A stretch of DNA of 64,000 bases from Lojkania enalia (taxonomy: Eukaryota > Ascomycota > Dothideomycetes > Pleosporales), in assembly GCA_010094045.1 (NCBI GenBank), contig ML986587.1:310001-374000 (forward strand), in the 5' to 3' direction. Every line of letters starts with the position of its first letter. Position 1 is the first letter of the stretch. The notes beneath the pieces were generated by a model that was given only the letters and a program-made list of their open reading frames with translations, was not told the DNA's origin and ran no database searches. A program made the translations under genes and the position numbers. This document shows positions 1-13,003 of this stretch, in pieces.

Positions 1-65
1 NNNNNNNNNNNNNNNNNNNNNNNNNNNNNNNNNNNNNNNNNNNNNNNNNNNNNNNNNNNNNNNNN
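1..65. other. assembly gap (N run)
   Basis: Sixty-five undetermined bases. A low-complexity A/T-rich leader (66-117) follows and runs directly up to the SLX9 start codon, so the SLX9 promoter is mostly missing from this window. Confidence 0.99.
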
Positions 66-117
66 CAAAAAAAAAAAAAATATAAAAATAAAAATAAAAA
101 TTAAAATAAATAAAATA

Positions 118-703
118 ATGGTGAGCTCTCCTCTCACTCCCTACCCCCAATCAATCCCCACCACTTTAACTCACCACCCAGGCCCCCACAGCCTCCAAAA
201 AGCGCCCCTCCGCCCGCGCCAAAGCCTCTCGAGCGTCCAAGCCCAATTCCAACACTCCTTCTAGCGCCGAAGCTCCCCTCTTTCCCTCCTCAAAGAAAGA
301 TAAGCAAAAAATAAAACACTCCGCCTTTATCGGCCGAATCGAGAAATCTACTTCAAAAACCGCTAAACGTCGGCGCCCGCACAAAAAACTCGTCGCGAAC
401 CTCGAGTCACTCGCAGACGCCCTTCCGGAGCTAGACGATGCACAAGGAAATACGGATGGTGGCGAAGTGGAGGTCGGACAGGCGCGGATAAGGAAGAGTT
501 TGAAATCGCGACCGGGCGCTATGAAGAGGAAGAAAAAGCTGGAGAAGACGGAGAGGGATCGATTTAGCAAGAATCTAGCGCAGATGGTGGGTTCAGGTGC
601 TAGCAATAGTGGTGGTAGCACGTCGATTGCGGATCGGTGGGCGGCGCTGAAGAGCCATGTTCAGGGAACTATGGAGAAGAAGACTGAGTTTGTTAAGACT
701 TGA
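118..703 (+). CDS. SLX9: Slx9-type ribosome biogenesis protein
   Basis: Predicted 174 aa, exons 118-120 and 182-703. Exon 2 is open from 182 to the stop at 701-703 but has no ATG before codon 467. Upstream lies an acceptor (CAG at 179-181) preceded by a CTTTAAC-like branch site, and a GTGAGC donor at 121 immediately follows ATG 118-120. The first exon would then be only the start codon, giving a protein starting MAPTASKK. The protein is very basic. It carries the Slx9 signatures KRRRPHKKLV, a LESLADALPEL segment and SLKSRPGAMKRKKKLEK, ending with a conserved TMEKKTEF tail. Slx9 binds pre-ribosomes in the nucleolus and helps ITS1 processing and 40S maturation. The family call is firm. The one-codon exon is inferred, and the gene sits next to an assembly gap. 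Confidence 0.82.
121..181 (+). other. SLX9 intron 1, directly after the start codon
   Basis: A 61-nt intron with donor GTGAGC, pyrimidine-rich body, branch-like CTTTAAC and acceptor CCCAG. It lies in phase 0 exactly between ATG and the second codon. It is the only arrangement I see that gives the conserved basic N-terminus a start codon. Confidence 0.7.
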
Positions 704-3459
704 GAATCGGCTGTGGGCAGATCGTAAAGTAATGGGTATTAGCTATGGGCAGTTCTGTTGTCTACCGAACGGAGTGTTGGACATGACGTAGAAGATATTA
801 TGCTGGTTCCCTGCCCACCAGGTCGGAGGTGGCATGTTGATTCCAAGCGTATCGAGCGCAGACGTTGTGGCTTTCCACGTACTAGAGCTAGAATCTCCTA
901 GTGGGAGCGAAATGTTCTCTGACTCAGCTCGTGGAGATTTCAAGCATGCGAGATAGTTTGTTAGTCAGGTATGTTACTGGTCTTGTGGATAGGCATCAAT
1001 TTCCTTTAATAGTCCACAACTAACGGTCTGTTCAGATGAGCAGATCACTGGGAGAAGAAGGCATATTGTAGTCTCGTCGTTACAATTGCACTCAACTTAA
1101 GTTTGACAATTCCATTCAGGTACCGTCTTATATCTAACTAGTCGTTATTGCTTCCGTACCCTACAATCATCTCAAGCGCTCGCATATGGTGGTATGTCTA
1201 ATAGCTAAGATTGGCGATAATGCCATGGCTTGACGTTCATGCCGCATTTTCGTCATGGTGCGGATCGTAAATGGCGCAACCGAATATTGTCGCTTAGTGT
1301 TTTTGGTCTTCTCATACCGAGAGAAGGCGGGGTATCATCTCAGATCTTGAAACAGTAAATCAACTCACTAGAATCGAACCCCACACATAGCAACTTGGTA
1401 TGTACTGTATTATGCTCATCAAATGAACTATTCCACTACGTTGGATGATTCTTCAAACATCAATTCGAATTATTCCCCCAAAATGTTCCTTTTCCGTCGT
1501 CGATTTTCTTTTTCTGTGCCAATGTCGCGTATTAGCTTGGAAGACTCCAAGCCATCGGATCCCTTAGCGTGATCTGTCGCCTACCCTTGCCCACTGATTC
1601 CTCCCGGTTGAAGCGATTCGGAATGAATACCCGACCCATGAGAGCTGAATCAGGGTCTGGATTACCCTGGGAACGCACTAGTGGCGTCGACAGACTGGGG
1701 GTTGCCCTCCGGGTTTTGTGGAGAGCCGCGATGACAGTTTTACAAGGGATGATTTTTTGCAAGCAATAAGAGGTTGTAAGGATGATGCGATTTGCCACAA
1801 ACCCCAATAGTGAGCTATAGGAATCGTATCTGTATTACTGAGCTCCGCTCATGGAATTTGTGTCGTGTAACATCGCTTACGGAAAAATTGAGTTCTCCCT
1901 ATTGCATCCCCGGGTTAAGGATACGGTTCGGAGAGAATAGCAGTAACCGAACCTCCATATCAGGATCCTTGCTTAGAAGAATGCGTATTCCTGAAGTGAC
2001 ATTATTTGAAAGGGGGTTCCTAAGCCTTAGACTCGTAGCAGGGTTGATACAGCCAATACATAGCTTGGGTTACATACTTTTCTCCCCCGCCACCTCACAC
2101 CTCTTCACCCCCACTTATAACAGTAGCAGGTGCGTCCAAGGCCACATTTATTCGTTTGATTGTCTTGTCTCTGGCAACAAGTACAAGTGAATGACCGAAT
2201 TGTTGACAACAGATCGAACTCGAGGATAGTTTGGTTCAACATGGAATGCAAATGTAGCGGGAATACTAGCTTTCAAGAACTATTAGCCAAGGCTATCATC
2301 TTCAGAGTAGTTTAATCGACTTCATGTAATAGATGGAGACGATATCACGTGCCGTCAAGCTCACTCGTATGTTTGACAAATCAGATTCGTATAGCTTGAA
2401 CAACGAGGCTACTAGAGCGAGCCAAGAATTGACAAATACCTGCTACGCGGGAAAATATTCAGTGACTGATCTGACTTTACCAATCGTTTCTCGGGCCGTT
2501 GAGGCCCGGTTGTATTGTAACCCTGGTAAAGCAATCAAGCTTACTACAGTAAGCCTCGTTATACGTAGTGGATTGCCTGGCTCCGGAATTTCCTTCAGAT
2601 TCCTATCAGCATAATCATAATTCGAACAACCGCGGATGGCTGCGGAGCAATCCCAGAACAGCTTCGTGCGGGACGGATGCCACAGCTTCATGAGGTTGTA
2701 ATAGCGGTCATCTTCCACTAAATGAACTTGGCCACCTAGCCCATGGTATCGATCGGTCATTTATGACTTGGCGAATGATTTCGCTCATGCCAAGAGCGTA
2801 ATTTTGCGCATGTTCTCCATAGCGTGAGTAACTTAGTATGTAGGTGGGTCTCTCACGTGCAACTAGTGATGAGTGAGAGCAAGAAACGGCTGTCATAGCT
2901 CGGCTTAAGTGAGCGTTGCGGCAGCTACTTTACGAAAGCTCTTCAGCACAGAATAAACGTATTAGATGACAGTTTTAATTGCGTAGTAGAGTCGAAAGAG
3001 TCTGGAACCCTATTGTTTCCAATGCTGATGTGAGGATAGTCGGATTGGCAAAAGAAACTCTCCTTGTATGCCGGACCGCACCATGCAAGTGAAATCCGAG
3101 GACAAAAATTGTCGCAGCGTTGTGACAGAGGTAGCCTTGATTAGAAGAAATTCAGATTGTTGGTATTCCTCATGTATCTCTAAGTCTGTTCCTTCAACAC
3201 CACATGCGAGGGGCCGCGGAAGGAAACGCATAAGGGGTATTAGATGCGAACAATACAACGAGAAGACCAGAGTCTTCCAAACCATCCATCAACAATCAAG
3301 CATGAGATCCCATTAAATCGTCAATCAAACAATGAATTTTGCCCGCCCAAACGAAAACATATACGCGGACCTGTGAGGCCTGAAGAATTATCGGATAATA
3401 CGGCAGGTATTGTGACTGGGTATCTTGTAATAATCGAGATAATGCAAAAGTAATCTTGG
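704..3459. other. non-coding interval, 3' of SLX9 to HET gene
   Basis: About 2.75 kb of mixed composition between two convergent genes. The six frames hold only open stretches below about 130 codons with no recognisable domain, splice pattern or codon bias. Nothing further can be supported. Confidence 0.6.
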
Positions 3460-5764
3460 TCAGATAACGATGAACGTCTGGCGAGGACCGTTGTCGAGCT
3501 CCGTCATGTCTTCAACTTCTGGAAACCAGTGTCCGAATAGGGTCTCTGCATCATCTGGCTCGTCGTCGCTTCCGTCACGTTGGCATTCGTAGCATTCAAA
3601 ACGTCCAACGCGGCGGCAGACTTGGGATGTTGACTCCAATCGTTTAAGAACCAAGCCGATGATAGATGAACGGAATGTCATGCTGACCAAGACACAGATT
3701 AGTGATTCACCTGGTGCAACGGAATCTTCGCCCCGTAAAGGCGATACGTCAGGCCTGAATTCCACGCTAACATCATTTTTGACGAGTGAATACTCATTCG
3801 CAGCATCAACGCGGAGCGTGACTTCGGTAGCCATGGCGGCAGTTAGTTCTAGGGTGTCACCACTAATAGGTGACCATGCCTGACTTCGACCTCTCTCTAA
3901 TGGAAAAGACGCGGTGCAGGCCAGGTCCATCGCTATCGAGTTGTCAAAGAAGATTGGCGAACCCTCGATAGAGGCCCAGGACCAGCTCGGGATGTTGTTA
4001 GCCTGTGCCTTCGGTCTACGACATCGACCGCCATCGTTTGGATGCCATAGTAGGCCAAGCGTACTGAAAGTCCATTGTCCTGCAATGTATCCCGATTTAA
4101 GGCTTTCGGACAGTGCTTGAGCGACCCCAGCAATAGCAATCAACCTATCAGCGTCGTATGTAAGGTCTCTCGACGTGTATTCAGTGACAATGTAACTCCA
4201 CAGTTGAATCGCTTCTTCTCGTTTCCTTGTTATGGTTTTTGCGGCGTCGTTGATCGATGTTGCGGCTAGCTGATACGCAACGCTATCAATTCGGCTATTA
4301 TTGCCATTACCATTCAATGTCTCCCGGTGCCCCTCATTTTCGGCAACGACCCTAGCAAATTCCTGCTTCACTGAGTCTGTGGTCCGAGAGTCGAATGTGG
4401 AGTCGTCGATTCTACCGCATTCACACTGATATGCTTCTCTGCATTCAAGAATCATTTCGCTCTTTGTAAAGTGAAGGACGCGGGGGGAGAGGAGACGCTC
4501 AGCATATGCCCAGGCTCGCTTCAGAAGTGGCGTTTGCGCGTTCGCTTCCGCAGACGAGTTGAATGGGAGCTCCCAATCATTCATGTGAGCTCCTTCATCG
4601 AACGGAGCTTTGAAGCTATAGTGTGACGGCTGTTCTCGAACGTAGATCTTGTACAACGATCCCTTGGAGTCCGTAGCCTGTATCTTGAAGGGCTGTGGTT
4701 TCGGTTGAAACAAGCCGTCGTTGCTATCCCAGGCAGAAGTAGCAGCAATTGTCAGGAAGGAGTTTGAGAATATCTTGTCTAAATGCATCGAAGCCTCGAG
4801 TTTCTCTACGTTGTCGTCTTGTGAAATGCACATGCTATCTATCCACAACCACCGGAATCCAAGAGCGCGGGTGAGTTGAATGGCGTCCTGAAAGGTCTTT
4901 GGCAAGTCCAACCAAGGGATGCTCTTTTTGTGGGACTCGAGGGTTTTGGTAGTAGTCTTTAATATACTTCTGCCAGAGCCCCAGCAATGCGATAGCGTCA
5001 GATACTCGCCAAACTCGAACCGTTGTTCGTCAGCATCCCAGGCAGACTCGTGGAGTCTGATGCCATTGGAGCCGTCGTCCGATAAGACGTCTAGCACACG
5101 TTTTGGAAGCGAAGTAGGCTGGGCATGGCGGCATTTCGAGTGCCGCGAAAGACATTCTTTCACCAGAGCTCGAGCAGTCCCCAAACCGCCATCCTGAAGG
5201 GGATTCTCTGAGATGCGCCGACCACGCCCAATCGCTGAGAAGGGTGACTGGCCATCTAGGCTCCGTTAGTGACATATAGAGGAGAGAGGCCGGACAAGTG
5301 CGGCATCCCGAGCGAGCTAGTAGACTCTTGACATGTGACATTGATATATACCCTAAACAGGAACAAAATGGGAGATGCCCACCTTTGTCTGTGTAAAACT
5401 CGAGCTTCAGATCCGGATAGCCCTCTTCATGCGCTGGCTCGTCACCGTCGCAGCAGTCTCCGAGTCCTTTCCACCGTACCTCGACCGAGACATGGTCCTG
5501 TGCAGCAGCGGCGGGCGCATTCAATGATTCGGCTCTGACCCGGATGTCTTCCTCCTTGACTGCTGCAAAGCGATCGTGGTGCAGCAAGATGCCCTGCAGC
5601 AAGACAGCACAGGCGCGGCAGCCTCCGTTGGTCGATCGTCGCAAGCTTGGCAGGGTAGTGGTCAACCACTGCAGCGAGTCGGGCTCGGGCTCCTGGGCGA
5701 AGGCGCCATCGAGGGAGCGCAGATGCTTCTGTAAGCCTTTGCAGGTGGTGCAGACGGACACCAT
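3460..5764 (-). CDS. HET-domain (heterokaryon incompatibility-like) protein
   Basis: Predicted 725 aa in two exons, 5764-5383 and 5255-3460. The 127-nt intron has donor GTGGGC, branch CACTAAC and acceptor CCTAG. The splice joins the N-terminal exon (start MVSVCTTCKG, with a CxxC) to the segment DGQSPFSAIGRGRRISENPL, the usual linker before a HET domain. The HET domain covers about residues 212-370. Its core motifs are YLTLSHCWG (212-220), P-KTFQDAIQLTRALGFRWLWID and SMCISQDD. A long variable C-terminus without a recognised domain follows. HET proteins mediate non-self recognition and regulated cell death in filamentous ascomycetes; allele and partner cannot be told from sequence. Start: first ATG of the upstream exon. 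It is divergent from UBA4, across a 2.1-kb GC-rich spacer. Confidence 0.88.
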
Positions 5765-7856
5765 AACGGGAGCAGTGGAGGGGGAGGGGAGAGGTGCACA
5801 GGAGGGTGAGGGGGTTTCCTCGCTAATGGAGGGGCAGGCAGAGGAGCAGGCGGAGGGCAGGCGCGATCAGGATGGATGGTTTGGGAGGGCGTCACGGGAA
5901 AGACGGGGAGGACGAGATTTTGTATGGACGCAGACGGTGGTCGGTCCACGTCCACCTGGCTAGCTACACAGCTAGTCGTGTCTGCTACAACAAGCTTACA
6001 AGAGGTAGGGTGGCTTGCCGCACGTTGGCATCAGTGCACAGGCGCATGTCCAGCAGAACATGTCCGCCGTGGGCCGCGCTGACGGCTAGCTCTCCAGACC
6101 ACCCCTTGCAGCCGGGCGAGGACGGCGCGAGGGCCCTCCCAATAATGGTGGGCGGCGCCCAGCAGCAGGCGAGTCTTTCGCCGCAGACGCTCCATCGTCC
6201 GAGAGGAGACGCCCCTTGGCGCGTCGTCACACAACAGACGAGACACAGGTATGGACTATGTGCTACCTATGCGTATCCATTGAGATGCTTGAGGGTGCTG
6301 ACGGCTGGGATGGCACGCGGGGGCGCCGCCCATGCCCGTGCCCATGCCCGTGCCCATGCTCGTGCCCATGCCCTGCTTGCGGGGCCTGCCAACCCACGCC
6401 CATCACCCGCGCTCTCCCTGCACCCTCATCCTGGACCCGCGCCCCCGGTTCCACGCTCAGCACAACACCATTTGAATCACGCAGTCCCGCCCTAGCCCTA
6501 GCACTAGCCCTACCGTCGCCCTGATTGCCAGGTGCAACGGATAGGGGCATTCCGCTGCGCACGCACGCGCCCGAGGCCGCACGGCAGCCAGGAGGGCGCT
6601 GCTTAACTGGTCCGATCTAGCGGCGGACTCTGACTGCTTGACTGCATTGAGCTCCGAACGGGGAGGGCACCGCCAAACGCAAACGAAAGATCTGCCGGAT
6701 CGACGCCTCTGCACTGCTCTCGACCGCCACACGGCTGGGGGCCATGGGCTTTGGACCCTCAGCCTCGTGCGCTTTGGGTAGGCGTGTCGCGCTGGCATGG
6801 GGGCTTATTACCGCGTCCTTGTCGAAGTCGCCGAGGGGGAAGGATTCCCGTCGCGGACCGACACCTGCTGGAACTGTGTAATCCACCTGCTGCACAGAGA
6901 TCCAACGGCTTCCTTGGAGGGTTCTAGATCGTGCCGCAATTTCAATCGCTAACCACTTCGCAGCATTTGTCTCCCTGTTCTGGGACAAGTTGAGCGTGCT
7001 CCATGCGCCCTTCCATCCCAACGGCCTTATCACTCACCGCCTCAGGTGCTCTCTTCACCGTGTCTGACAGGATCAAGTTGCTGCGCGCCGTCTGAATTGT
7101 GCCGTCAATATTGAATCGTCTCCATCCTTGACGGGCTACAAAAGTCTTCCGTTTCTAGATGTCTCATCCCACTAGGATTCACTCAATACAAATCCATATC
7201 TCACTGAGGCGTTCTAACACCTTGTCGATTTCTGGTCCGCCTTTCCATCTTGAATTCTTGGGCACTCCCGTCAGCACAACTTCCTCGGAGCTCTGCGGGG
7301 CTCTGTTCTCCAACGTTACGCAGCATTCTCTCCGTCGGGATAACACTGAAGAGGCACAGAGTCATGAGAAGTGTTGGAATTACGGCAAGCTATGGACTAG
7401 AAGAAGCTGCGTAAGCAGCCTCGAACGCCACCGCACAATAGAACACTGCCTTAATTACCACAGTACAGATTGGGTAAGCTGAGACTCATCGCTAGCGCTT
7501 TTTGCACTGATGCCTAGTGTGCAAATTGGGCGTCCTTGATTGGCTATCAGGATTGACAAAGCTATGCATCCTTTGGCAATACAGCCCCTAGAGTTCAATT
7601 ATTACCTATTTCGTCCTGTCAGGCTGCGCACTGGTACCAAGATTAAGCTTTACCCGAGCGAGGCGTTTTGAAGTCGGGTCGGACTTATTTCATCGTCCTA
7701 GACTATGAGATAGTATCACGACTTCATTTGCGAAAGATAGGTCCTGCACTACATAAGCGTCACGTGAGCGCCCTAACCCGCCGATTAGTGGCCCTTCCAT
7801 AAGCGATCTGGGTTAAAGAAATTTGTCCCCCCTTCAATGCCCATCGCAGAATCAAT
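5765..7856. other. GC-rich divergent intergenic region
   Basis: About 2.1 kb between the divergent HET gene and UBA4. The first 1.3 kb is GC-rich and stop-poor on both strands, so it contains several overlapping open frames with no family signature (proline/arginine/serine-rich). It contains a 12-bp tandem repeat (6331-6376) and a CCCTAG-type run near 6489-6512. The part next to UBA4 is more AT-balanced. Probably promoters and long leaders; no gene can be supported. Confidence 0.55.
6331..6376. repeat. 12-bp tandem repeat
   Basis: The unit CATGCCCGTGCC occurs at 6331, 6343 and (one mismatch) 6355, followed by a partial copy at 6367. On the minus strand it reads as alternating Gly-His codons, which explains an apparent GHGHGH protein there. 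It looks like a simple minisatellite, not a coding repeat. Confidence 0.85.
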
Positions 7857-9618
7857 ATGACAGCCACCTCAGTGATTGAATTATTACGCCAGCAGATTGA
7901 ATCATGTGAGGCACAACTTCGAGATCTTCGCCAACAACTCGCAGAGGCAGAACACGACCAACAGCAGGAGCAAACACATGACCGGCTGCGCCATGCTACA
8001 GATCCCCATGGCGACCCTCTTGGGCATGATATGAACTTCGGCATCCACGATGATTTTAGATCGGAAGTATTTGCGGCCTTGTCTCATGTGGAGGCCGACA
8101 AGCCTAGTGCACCAAGATGGCCATTGGACAAGTCTGAGTACAAGCGCTATGGCCGTCAGCTCATTATGCCTGAAATTGGCCTTCAAGGTAACTCTAACAT
8201 GACTCGCACATAACGTCCACTTGCTAAATTTCTTGACTGACAACATGTATACACTGTGCAGGCCAGCTCCGGTTGAAAAATGCCTCTGTGCTAATTGTAG
8301 GAGTCGGTGGACTTGGGTGCCCAGCCGCAGCCTATCTTGTTGGAGCAGGCGTCGGTATTTTGGGGCTCATTGATGGAGATACAGTCGAGGAATCAAATCT
8401 CCACCGTCAGATTCTTCATTCAACCGGAAGGGTTGGAATGACCAAAGTGGACAGCGCAAGAATCGCTCTAAATTCGTAAGTCTCATTTGTTCGTCAACTG
8501 CGTTCAAGACAGTCATAAAAGATAATGTTTGTTTCTCCTTCATGTCTATCTCTAATTCTTTGAATAGCTTGAATCCAAACGTAAAACTAGTTGCCCACAC
8601 CTCTCATCTCACACCAGAATCTGCAATTCGGATCCTTCAGCTATATGACATTATCCTTGACTGCACGGACACACCAGCATCTCGTTATCTTATTTCTGAC
8701 ACTTGCGTCCTCCTCGGCAAACCATTGGTTTCTGCATCTGCTCTTCGCACCGAGGGCCAATTGATGGTACTGAACAACCCGCCTCTTCGGGCTGGTGACT
8801 CTCGCGGCGGACCGTGTTATCGATGCGTCTTCCCCAAGCCGCCCCCACCGGAATCAGTGGTTACCTGCGGTGACGGGGGTATCCTCGGTCCTGTGGTTGG
8901 AGTGATGGGTATTCTTCAAGCCTTAGAAGCTATTAAGCTACTTACGCGCAACGCACAGCCACCTTTAACATCAGAACCTATGTTGGCCCAACCTTCAGAC
9001 CCCCCAAGCTTACTCATATTCTCCGCTTATGCTAATCCCATGTTTCGATCGATTCGTCTTCGTACTCGCAAGCCTAAGTGTGCTGCATGCTCAGCCCAAG
9101 CAAGTGTGACCGCGAAGGCTCTAGAATCCGGCAGCCTAGACTACGTCCAGTTCTGCGGTACCGTCAATCCCGTTGATGCTCTCAGCCCAAGCGAGCGTAT
9201 CTCCGTTGACAACTACGCAAAGCTTCGATTGGCGATCAACCCTTTCACTGGAATGGAGCCCAGTAAGGAAAGCCACATTCTCGTCGATGTCCGGGAAAAG
9301 GTTCAATATGATCTCTGCAGTCTCGAGGGTAGCATCAATATCCCATTTTCTATGGTATCCCACACTTCTAGTCATCCATACAACGAGGGGAATGGTCGTC
9401 AGCAAGGCGCAGAAGAACAGACCTGGGTCTCAAGCTTACGGGCATATCCCGACAAGCCCATTGTTGTGATATGCCGTCGGGGTAATGACTCTCAGATTAC
9501 GGTTAGGAAAATGAAGGAGTTGGGTCTCGACAACGGGGGCCAGAGATGGATAGGCGATATCAAGGGTGGTTTAAAGGCTTGGGGACAGACTGTTGATAGA
9601 GACTTTCCAGATTATTGA
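7857..9618 (+). CDS. UBA4: adenylyltransferase/sulfurtransferase Uba4 (MOCS3-like)
   Basis: Predicted 531 aa, exons 7857-8187, 8262-8475 and 8568-9618. Introns are 74 nt (GTAACT...GCAG) and 92 nt (GTAAGT...ATAG). An N-terminal glutamine-rich coiled-coil segment (about 6-40) precedes the E1/ThiF domain beginning [12 protein letters not shown]. This domain has the ATP-binding GVGGLG (124-129), the conserved TCGDGGILG with Cys282, and two CxxC zinc pairs (Cys265/268 and Cys353/356). A C-terminal rhodanese domain (about 415-531) has its active-site Cys484 in CRRGNDSQ. Uba4 activates the C-terminus of Urm1 and passes sulfur to it, for tRNA wobble-uridine thiolation and protein urmylation; in fungi it may also serve molybdopterin synthase. 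All catalytic residues I can check are present, and length is normal for the family. Confidence 0.94.
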
Positions 9619-10416
9619 TCTGAAAATCATCTCATTCGTATCTCGTAGTTGGTCGCATCTTGGCAACAATTACTACGGGTTGGGCCGATACTGATTCATC
9701 GGCCAGGAACCCGCTATAAGCTACGCCGAAATCACGGTATTCCGTGCTTCCATTAGCCTCCACACAGCTTTCTTCGGACTGTGGCGATGGAATCTAAAGG
9801 AATTTTGTATATTTGCTGTTGCAAAACTCCGAACAGGCAGCTTCCGGGACAATGTTGAAAACAAAATAAATAGATTGGTGTCTCGTAACGACTCAGTGTT
9901 TGATCAAGAAAGACTTGGTATGGCGGGGCAGCATCCTGTTACTGACACAACCGTGTCTATTTGTCGGGGACGACCGATCGTCAACTTAATAACATAATAT
10001 AGATCGAATTATCTTACCTTAGGATTTTCTTTCGTCTAGTTTGGCATTCTAGGGCTTTTAGGTCATTGGGGTGACTGGAGGTTCGGATAATATCGACGAT
10101 AGAACAGCGGGTGCTATGAGGCAATAGTGTAGATAAGAGGTTTTTAATGAGATCTTGTGGTTAAGGACACCCAGATTATTATGTCTTTGTTCTTGATGGA
10201 GGATTCAGATATTAGCTCAAAACAACCGAGACTCAGATCTTTCTTTTCTCAAGTGCGTGTACGCCTAGATGTGACAACGTCACAAATCAACTCAAAGGGT
10301 ATCTATCTGCAAAGTGACTTAACCACCACCAATAAACAACAAGCTCCATAGATTACAAAACAGACGTTGCGAAAACTACACCCATTTTCTACCTAACTCT
10401 ATCTCGCGCGAGGTAT
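9619..10416. other. non-coding interval between convergent genes
   Basis: About 0.8 kb between the 3' ends of UBA4 (plus) and the permease (minus). It is AT-leaning and presumably holds both 3' UTRs. No open frame longer than about 64 codons and no repeat is visible. Confidence 0.6.
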
Positions 10417-12166
10417 CTATATCTTGCCATCTAGATAAATATGTGACATCTTAGGACCAGGATACTTCCTGGTCCCATGAGCGAACCACCATATCGCAGT
10501 GAGCGCCACAACACCGCAGAGAATAACGCTATTATAATTCATCGCTTCCACGGTCGTCGGAAGCCCGAATGCTGCAAGCGTATCAGCGTTAACATAGACC
10601 GCAAAGCCGCACATCAAAAGCCAAACAAAGGGAATGCGAGGACTTACGGAAGCAGAAGAACGTGTTGAAGAATATGATGAGGATGACCGCGGCGCCGTTG
10701 ACCGCGAATCCAGCGTTGCCCATGTGGAAGGGGCCTTTTGGAACGTTTTTCCGGCCGGTCAGGAGATTGGGGGCGATGCAGAGGGCATACGATGTCGAGG
10801 TGAGGATGATGAAGGAGCCAGCAAGGACGCTGAACGCGGTGGGGCTTCCGAGCGGAATGGCGCCGAGGCCGAGGGAGATGATAGTGCAGAGGAGGGTGGC
10901 GGGGATGGGGCAACTGAGGCCCTCATGAACGCCGGAGAAGAAGATTGGGAAGGGCGTCGCATTATCGCGGGCCAGCGACCACCAGATGCGTCCGCAGGTG
11001 AGGAGCGTACCGACGAGACAAATGAGGAGGGAGAGCAGGACGATGAGGAGGAGGCAGAAGGTTCCACCTTTGGTGCCGGTGGCCTGGGAGTAGATGGCGG
11101 CTAGTGGGAAGGAGCCGTTGCTGTCGAGAACGGCGCCGAGGTCCGAGATGGAGTAGAACATTGCGATGCCGAAGAAGAAGGCAGCTAAGAAGCCGCAGAT
11201 GATCTGCGCGGCTACGCCCTTGGGTAAGTCGACTTTCGGGTTCGGGAGCTCCTCCGCGAGATGCGTGATAGCATCGACCGTTCCGATTGTAAAGGCACCG
11301 TTTAAAACACCCGTGAGGAACGCTACGCCATCGCTCCATCCCGTGATATTCTCAAAGTCTTTCCAAACGAAGGAATCGCTAGCGTGTGCGTCCGGAGCTG
11401 CGGCCAAGACAATGATAGTGACCAATCCTCCGACGATAACGAGTAGCATTCCTACATGTTGAAGGCCTGGACTTGATCGATTGGCGAAGATACAAATCGA
11501 CGTGATGAGCAAGGTAATGAGGACGTAGGCAATGTAAACGTGCCATGGTTCGATTATGAGGTCTGGGTGAAAGATGGCGTAAAGCTGGACTGACACATTT
11601 GAGGCGATCTGGGTGATGGATGCATAGTCAAAAATCCAACCGAAAAAGTTGAGCGAGCCGGTGAAGAATCCTAGAACGCGACCGTATTTGGCGCCGGGAG
11701 TGACTGAGGCGTAGTGGTATACTCCTCCGGCTGAAGGTATCGCTGATGCTAGCTGATACCGTATGCGTTAGATCGTTTGGTATCTTTAGCGGTGTAGATG
11801 ATTTACCTCTGCGATACAAGCTCCAATTACGCCATAATAGCTGCATGCCACAATCAACTCATAGAGAACGCCAGGCGGTCCACCATTTGCTATCCGCTCG
11901 TTAGTATCGGAGAGGGGGCATATAATGCATTACCGACCAATTGCAATTGTGACAGATCCTCCCAAAGCCACCCAGGCGTTGTCAATGTTGAGAGCCAGGC
12001 CACACAAGTGGAGCAACCCATACTGGCGCTTCAGTTGATCTTTATGACCCGAAGCATTGACCGCCACTCCATCCTCAATACTAACAATAGTCCCTCTCCT
12101 TTTCTCGATCTCCTCATCCATATTCACCTTCTCATTCGAAATTTGCGGGTCCGGTTGGGCGGCCAT
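10417..12166 (-). CDS. APC-family amino acid/choline permease
   Basis: Predicted 523 aa in four exons: 12166-11938, 11889-11807, 11752-10648 and 10571-10417. Introns are 48, 54 and 76 nt, with ACTAAC- or CTAAC-like branch sites. A charged cytoplasmic N-terminus leads into KRQYGLLHLCGLALNIDNAW, then ANGGPPGVLYELIVAC, then ASAIPSAGGVYHYASVTPG: the signature of the fungal amino acid/choline transporter (GABA/choline permease) group of the APC superfamily. About 12 hydrophobic segments follow, and the end matches the family (FGLPTTVEAMNYNSVI). It should import choline, GABA or another amine across the plasma membrane; the substrate cannot be assigned by eye. Intron 1 has the weak donor GTCGGT, chosen because it restores the conserved TIAIANGGPPG. 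Length is normal and no disabling change is seen. Confidence 0.9.
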
Positions 12167-12972
12167 TCTGACGTCTGACTACCAGGAGAAAACAATGATG
12201 AAAAACTATGACGAATGCGCCTCACGTCCACTTCGAGCACTCAAACCTTCAATCCAAGCAGACCGACGACCACGCCGCTCCCAAGTATCCAGCTCTTAAT
12301 GATAAATCGACGAGATAGAAAGAAGCAATATGCGCCAAGCACGGTGTGGCAACCAAACAGTTCAAGACGCGGACAAGCAGCGGCTAGAGGACGGGTGCAA
12401 GGTTAATATAGCCATGCTGAGACAAGTGCATCATCAATAGTATTTGCTGTTGCGCGTTCGCGCAGGACAGTTGGCCGCTTGTTTTCCTTATCTTTTCCGG
12501 GCGCAGAGTCAGATATTTACCTAAGCGTTATAGCGTGGCGGTTGGACACCCACTAGGCCTAGATATCGTGGGGTTTTTTGGCGTCAGCACATACAGTAGT
12601 ATTGGCTCCAATAATCTGGTTTGAGATCCTGCCGTTCCTTGCCCCTCTCAGTGTGTTTGTGGAGAGTAGTGAGATGGCAATAATGCGTTTGACTGCCACT
12701 TGATGCATAGCTGCGCTCTCAGACGTTGCTGCGACGCTTGCCCAATCCCTCGACCCCGTATTTTTCTCCCGTCCCGTGCAGCTTGAAATTCCGGGACAGA
12801 ACGTCTTTGCGGCACAGATCCGAGATCTTAGCGAATTGCATTTCGATTTCGGCGAATTGAATATGGTATCGATGATGCGTGTAGATGAGCTACGTGCCGC
12901 ACGGCTAGTGAAACACGCATGTGCGCTGGTTGCTACGAAGCCACTATACCACCAAGAAGAGTGAAAAGAAAA

Positions 12973-13003
<31 letters not shown>

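Noticed and set aside
1365..1410. Minus-strand GGGGTTCGATTC resembling a tRNA T-loop
   Set aside because: The flanking bases do not pair as a T-stem, and no D-arm or acceptor stem is present at the right distance.
6489..6512. CCCTAG-like run resembling telomere repeats
   Set aside because: Units are CCCTAG and CACTAG, not the fungal CCCTAA, and only three or four occur.
6263..6562. Gly-His repeat protein on the minus strand
   Set aside because: Produced by the 12-bp CATGCCCGTGCC minisatellite; no other support.
10634..11104. 156-codon acidic plus-strand frame
   Set aside because: It is antisense to the long permease exon and reflects its codon usage.
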